Made by a program: the position numbers and the translations under genes. Of a stretch of DNA of 64,000 bases, positions 62,906 through 64,000 are shown piece by piece. The notes under the pieces were generated by a model that saw only the letters and a program-made list of their open reading frames with translations, was not told the origin of the DNA and searched no databases. The stretch covers positions 186,001 through 250,000 of the forward strand of contig JBAJFE010000010.1 of the NCBI GenBank assembly GCA_037903355.1. The letters are read 5' to 3'. This stretch comes from Trichuris trichiura (taxonomy: Eukaryota > Nematoda > Enoplea > Trichinellida > Trichuridae). How positions within the stretch are numbered: position 1 is the first letter of the stretch; the number at the start of each line of letters is the position of its first letter.

Positions 62906-63326
62906 AACAATAAAACTGTGTAATCTTATCCCAAAACATTTTCCTTGGCATAACAAATTTTATTCTATGATGTGCAAAACAGTCCACTTAAGCTTTGAAA
63001 ACCAGTGGTTCAGACCACCTGCCTATTATCGTAAAAGTTCAAACTAGAAGTTGTTTCGAAATGGCTTTATATTCCATTTAATAGGAACTGCAACTGCGAA
63101 ATAAGATTAGCACGTAGAGTGGCAGTTCCTTCCCAGGAAACCGAACAACAGTGAACATACGAATTTGAGCTTATGGAGCTTCGGAAATGAACATGTCTTG
63201 ACATCAGCGCGGGAGATAAAGGAAAAGTTGTTTTAGCCACTGGTTACCAATAAATTATATTTTCGAAATAGTTAAACTCAGTCAGCCTTCGTTTGACAAT
63301 TGTTGTTTAAACTAAGTGTTTAAACC

Positions 63327-64000
63327 AGGGGTTGGGAACGTCCGGCCCGCAAGGCCATTCCATCCGGCCCGCGAGGCCATTTTCCGCCCACGCGCTGGGG
63401 CAACCGCACATGGATGCGAGATTCAGTGAAATGTGATTGTAGAAAGTTATTTTTCATAAAGCGATAAACGTATTTTATGTGAATCCTAGTAAGAACATAA
63501 ACCTTGCGTAACAAGCAGGGAGTGTCAGGCTGGCTCGGAAGACTGCGTTGCTGACAGCTCTCTGTCGATAAACCGACATTGTTAGTCCTCGCTGACAAGC
63601 AGTAGGCGCCACTATAGTGTGTGTGCGCGCATAAGTAGCGTGGACCATTGCTTTGTTCGAGATAACGACTGTCCAGCATGCTAGAGCACTTCTGCTTTTT
63701 TTGCTCTCAGTAGTCACTGGCGTAGTTCTCGCCTTCTCTTGCTATCGTTCTCAACGGTTTGCGCCGGTCGCCTGTCATATACGTCTTCGAAGTACAAAAA
63801 AGTTATTTCGTTCTCTGCAGTTGCAATTATGTTCTTTACAACTGGGTTGCAGAATTGTCTCAAAATTCTGCCTTTTATCTCGGAGTTTCCTCGCCAGGGA
63901 AAAGCAGTTCCAAGCATCCCATTAGGGGTGACTTAATAAACCTACGTGCAAATAAAACAGGCTGTTTTTCGTTTAAGTATGCTATACGGCCCGCGAACGG
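63327..64000. mobile_element. hAT-like element, cut by the right window edge
   Basis: It starts CAGGGGTTGGGAACGTCC and then GGCCCGCAAGGCC, a typical hAT terminus. The preceding 8 bp, GTTTAAAC, fit the hAT target pattern nTnnnnAn. The window ends in GCCCGCGAACGG, which resembles the subterminal GGCCCGC block in inverse orientation, so the right terminus is probably only a few bases outside. At about 690 bp, with no transposase motif seen, it is likely non-autonomous. Confidence 0.68.

Noticed and set aside
1..64000. CRISPR arrays, bacterial operons, ribosome binding sites
   Set aside because: The spliced genes and retroelements show eukaryotic nuclear DNA; no spaced direct-repeat array was seen.

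Overview
This is a 64 kb stretch of animal nuclear DNA. Genes are sparse and spliced, introns run from about 41 bp to 11 kb, and old transposons fill much of the space. Several proteins (SNU13, TENT5, BCKDHB) read like divergent nematode orthologues. The mix of very short introns with large transposon-filled ones would suit a clade such as Trichinellida, but the species is an inference and the sequence does not prove it.

Layout. 1-3.3 kb: a decayed hAT (Buster/ZBED-type) transposase on the minus strand running off the left edge, with a G-rich hAT-like terminus at 3.1-3.27 kb. 6.0-6.34 kb: the last two coding exons of a PiT (SLC20) sodium/phosphate transporter; its upstream exons are not visible. 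6.4-14.9 kb: no recognised gene, but GC-rich DNA with many microsatellites from about 11.3 kb. 14.9-16.3 kb: a complete two-exon TENT5/FAM46 terminal nucleotidyltransferase on the plus strand. 17.4-36.1 kb: a complete nine-exon mitochondrial BCKDHB gene on the minus strand, tail to tail with TENT5. Its 5.4 kb intron 6 holds a Penelope-like retroelement (PLE) with reverse transcriptase and GIY-YIG endonuclease parts and a hammerhead-ribozyme-like motif. Its 11.1 kb intron 8 holds a small hAT element.

42.6-46 kb: an unidentified coding-like ORF and a C2H2 zinc-finger gene or pseudogene with several frame breaks. 46.0-46.13 kb: a near-perfect 57-bp-arm hairpin made of two inverted PLE terminal segments. 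46.6-48.7 kb: two intact intronless housekeeping genes arranged divergently, SNU13 (minus) and CFAP20 (plus). 50.5-50.9 kb: a possible small spliced gene. 51.1-51.56 kb: another inverted pair of PLE ends with a second hammerhead-like motif. 54.0-54.6 kb: a decayed LINE 3' ORF. 62.0-62.7 kb: the 3' exons of a C2-domain gene resembling extended synaptotagmins, with one frameshift. 63.3 kb to the right edge: another hAT element.

The host genes are unrelated in function: phosphate transport, poly(A) tailing, branched-chain amino acid catabolism, spliceosome/snoRNP assembly, cilia and membrane contact or trafficking. The most distinctive content is the family of PLE remnants: two well-preserved hammerhead-like cores, one decayed core, and head-to-head arrangements of their pseudo-LTR ends at two places.
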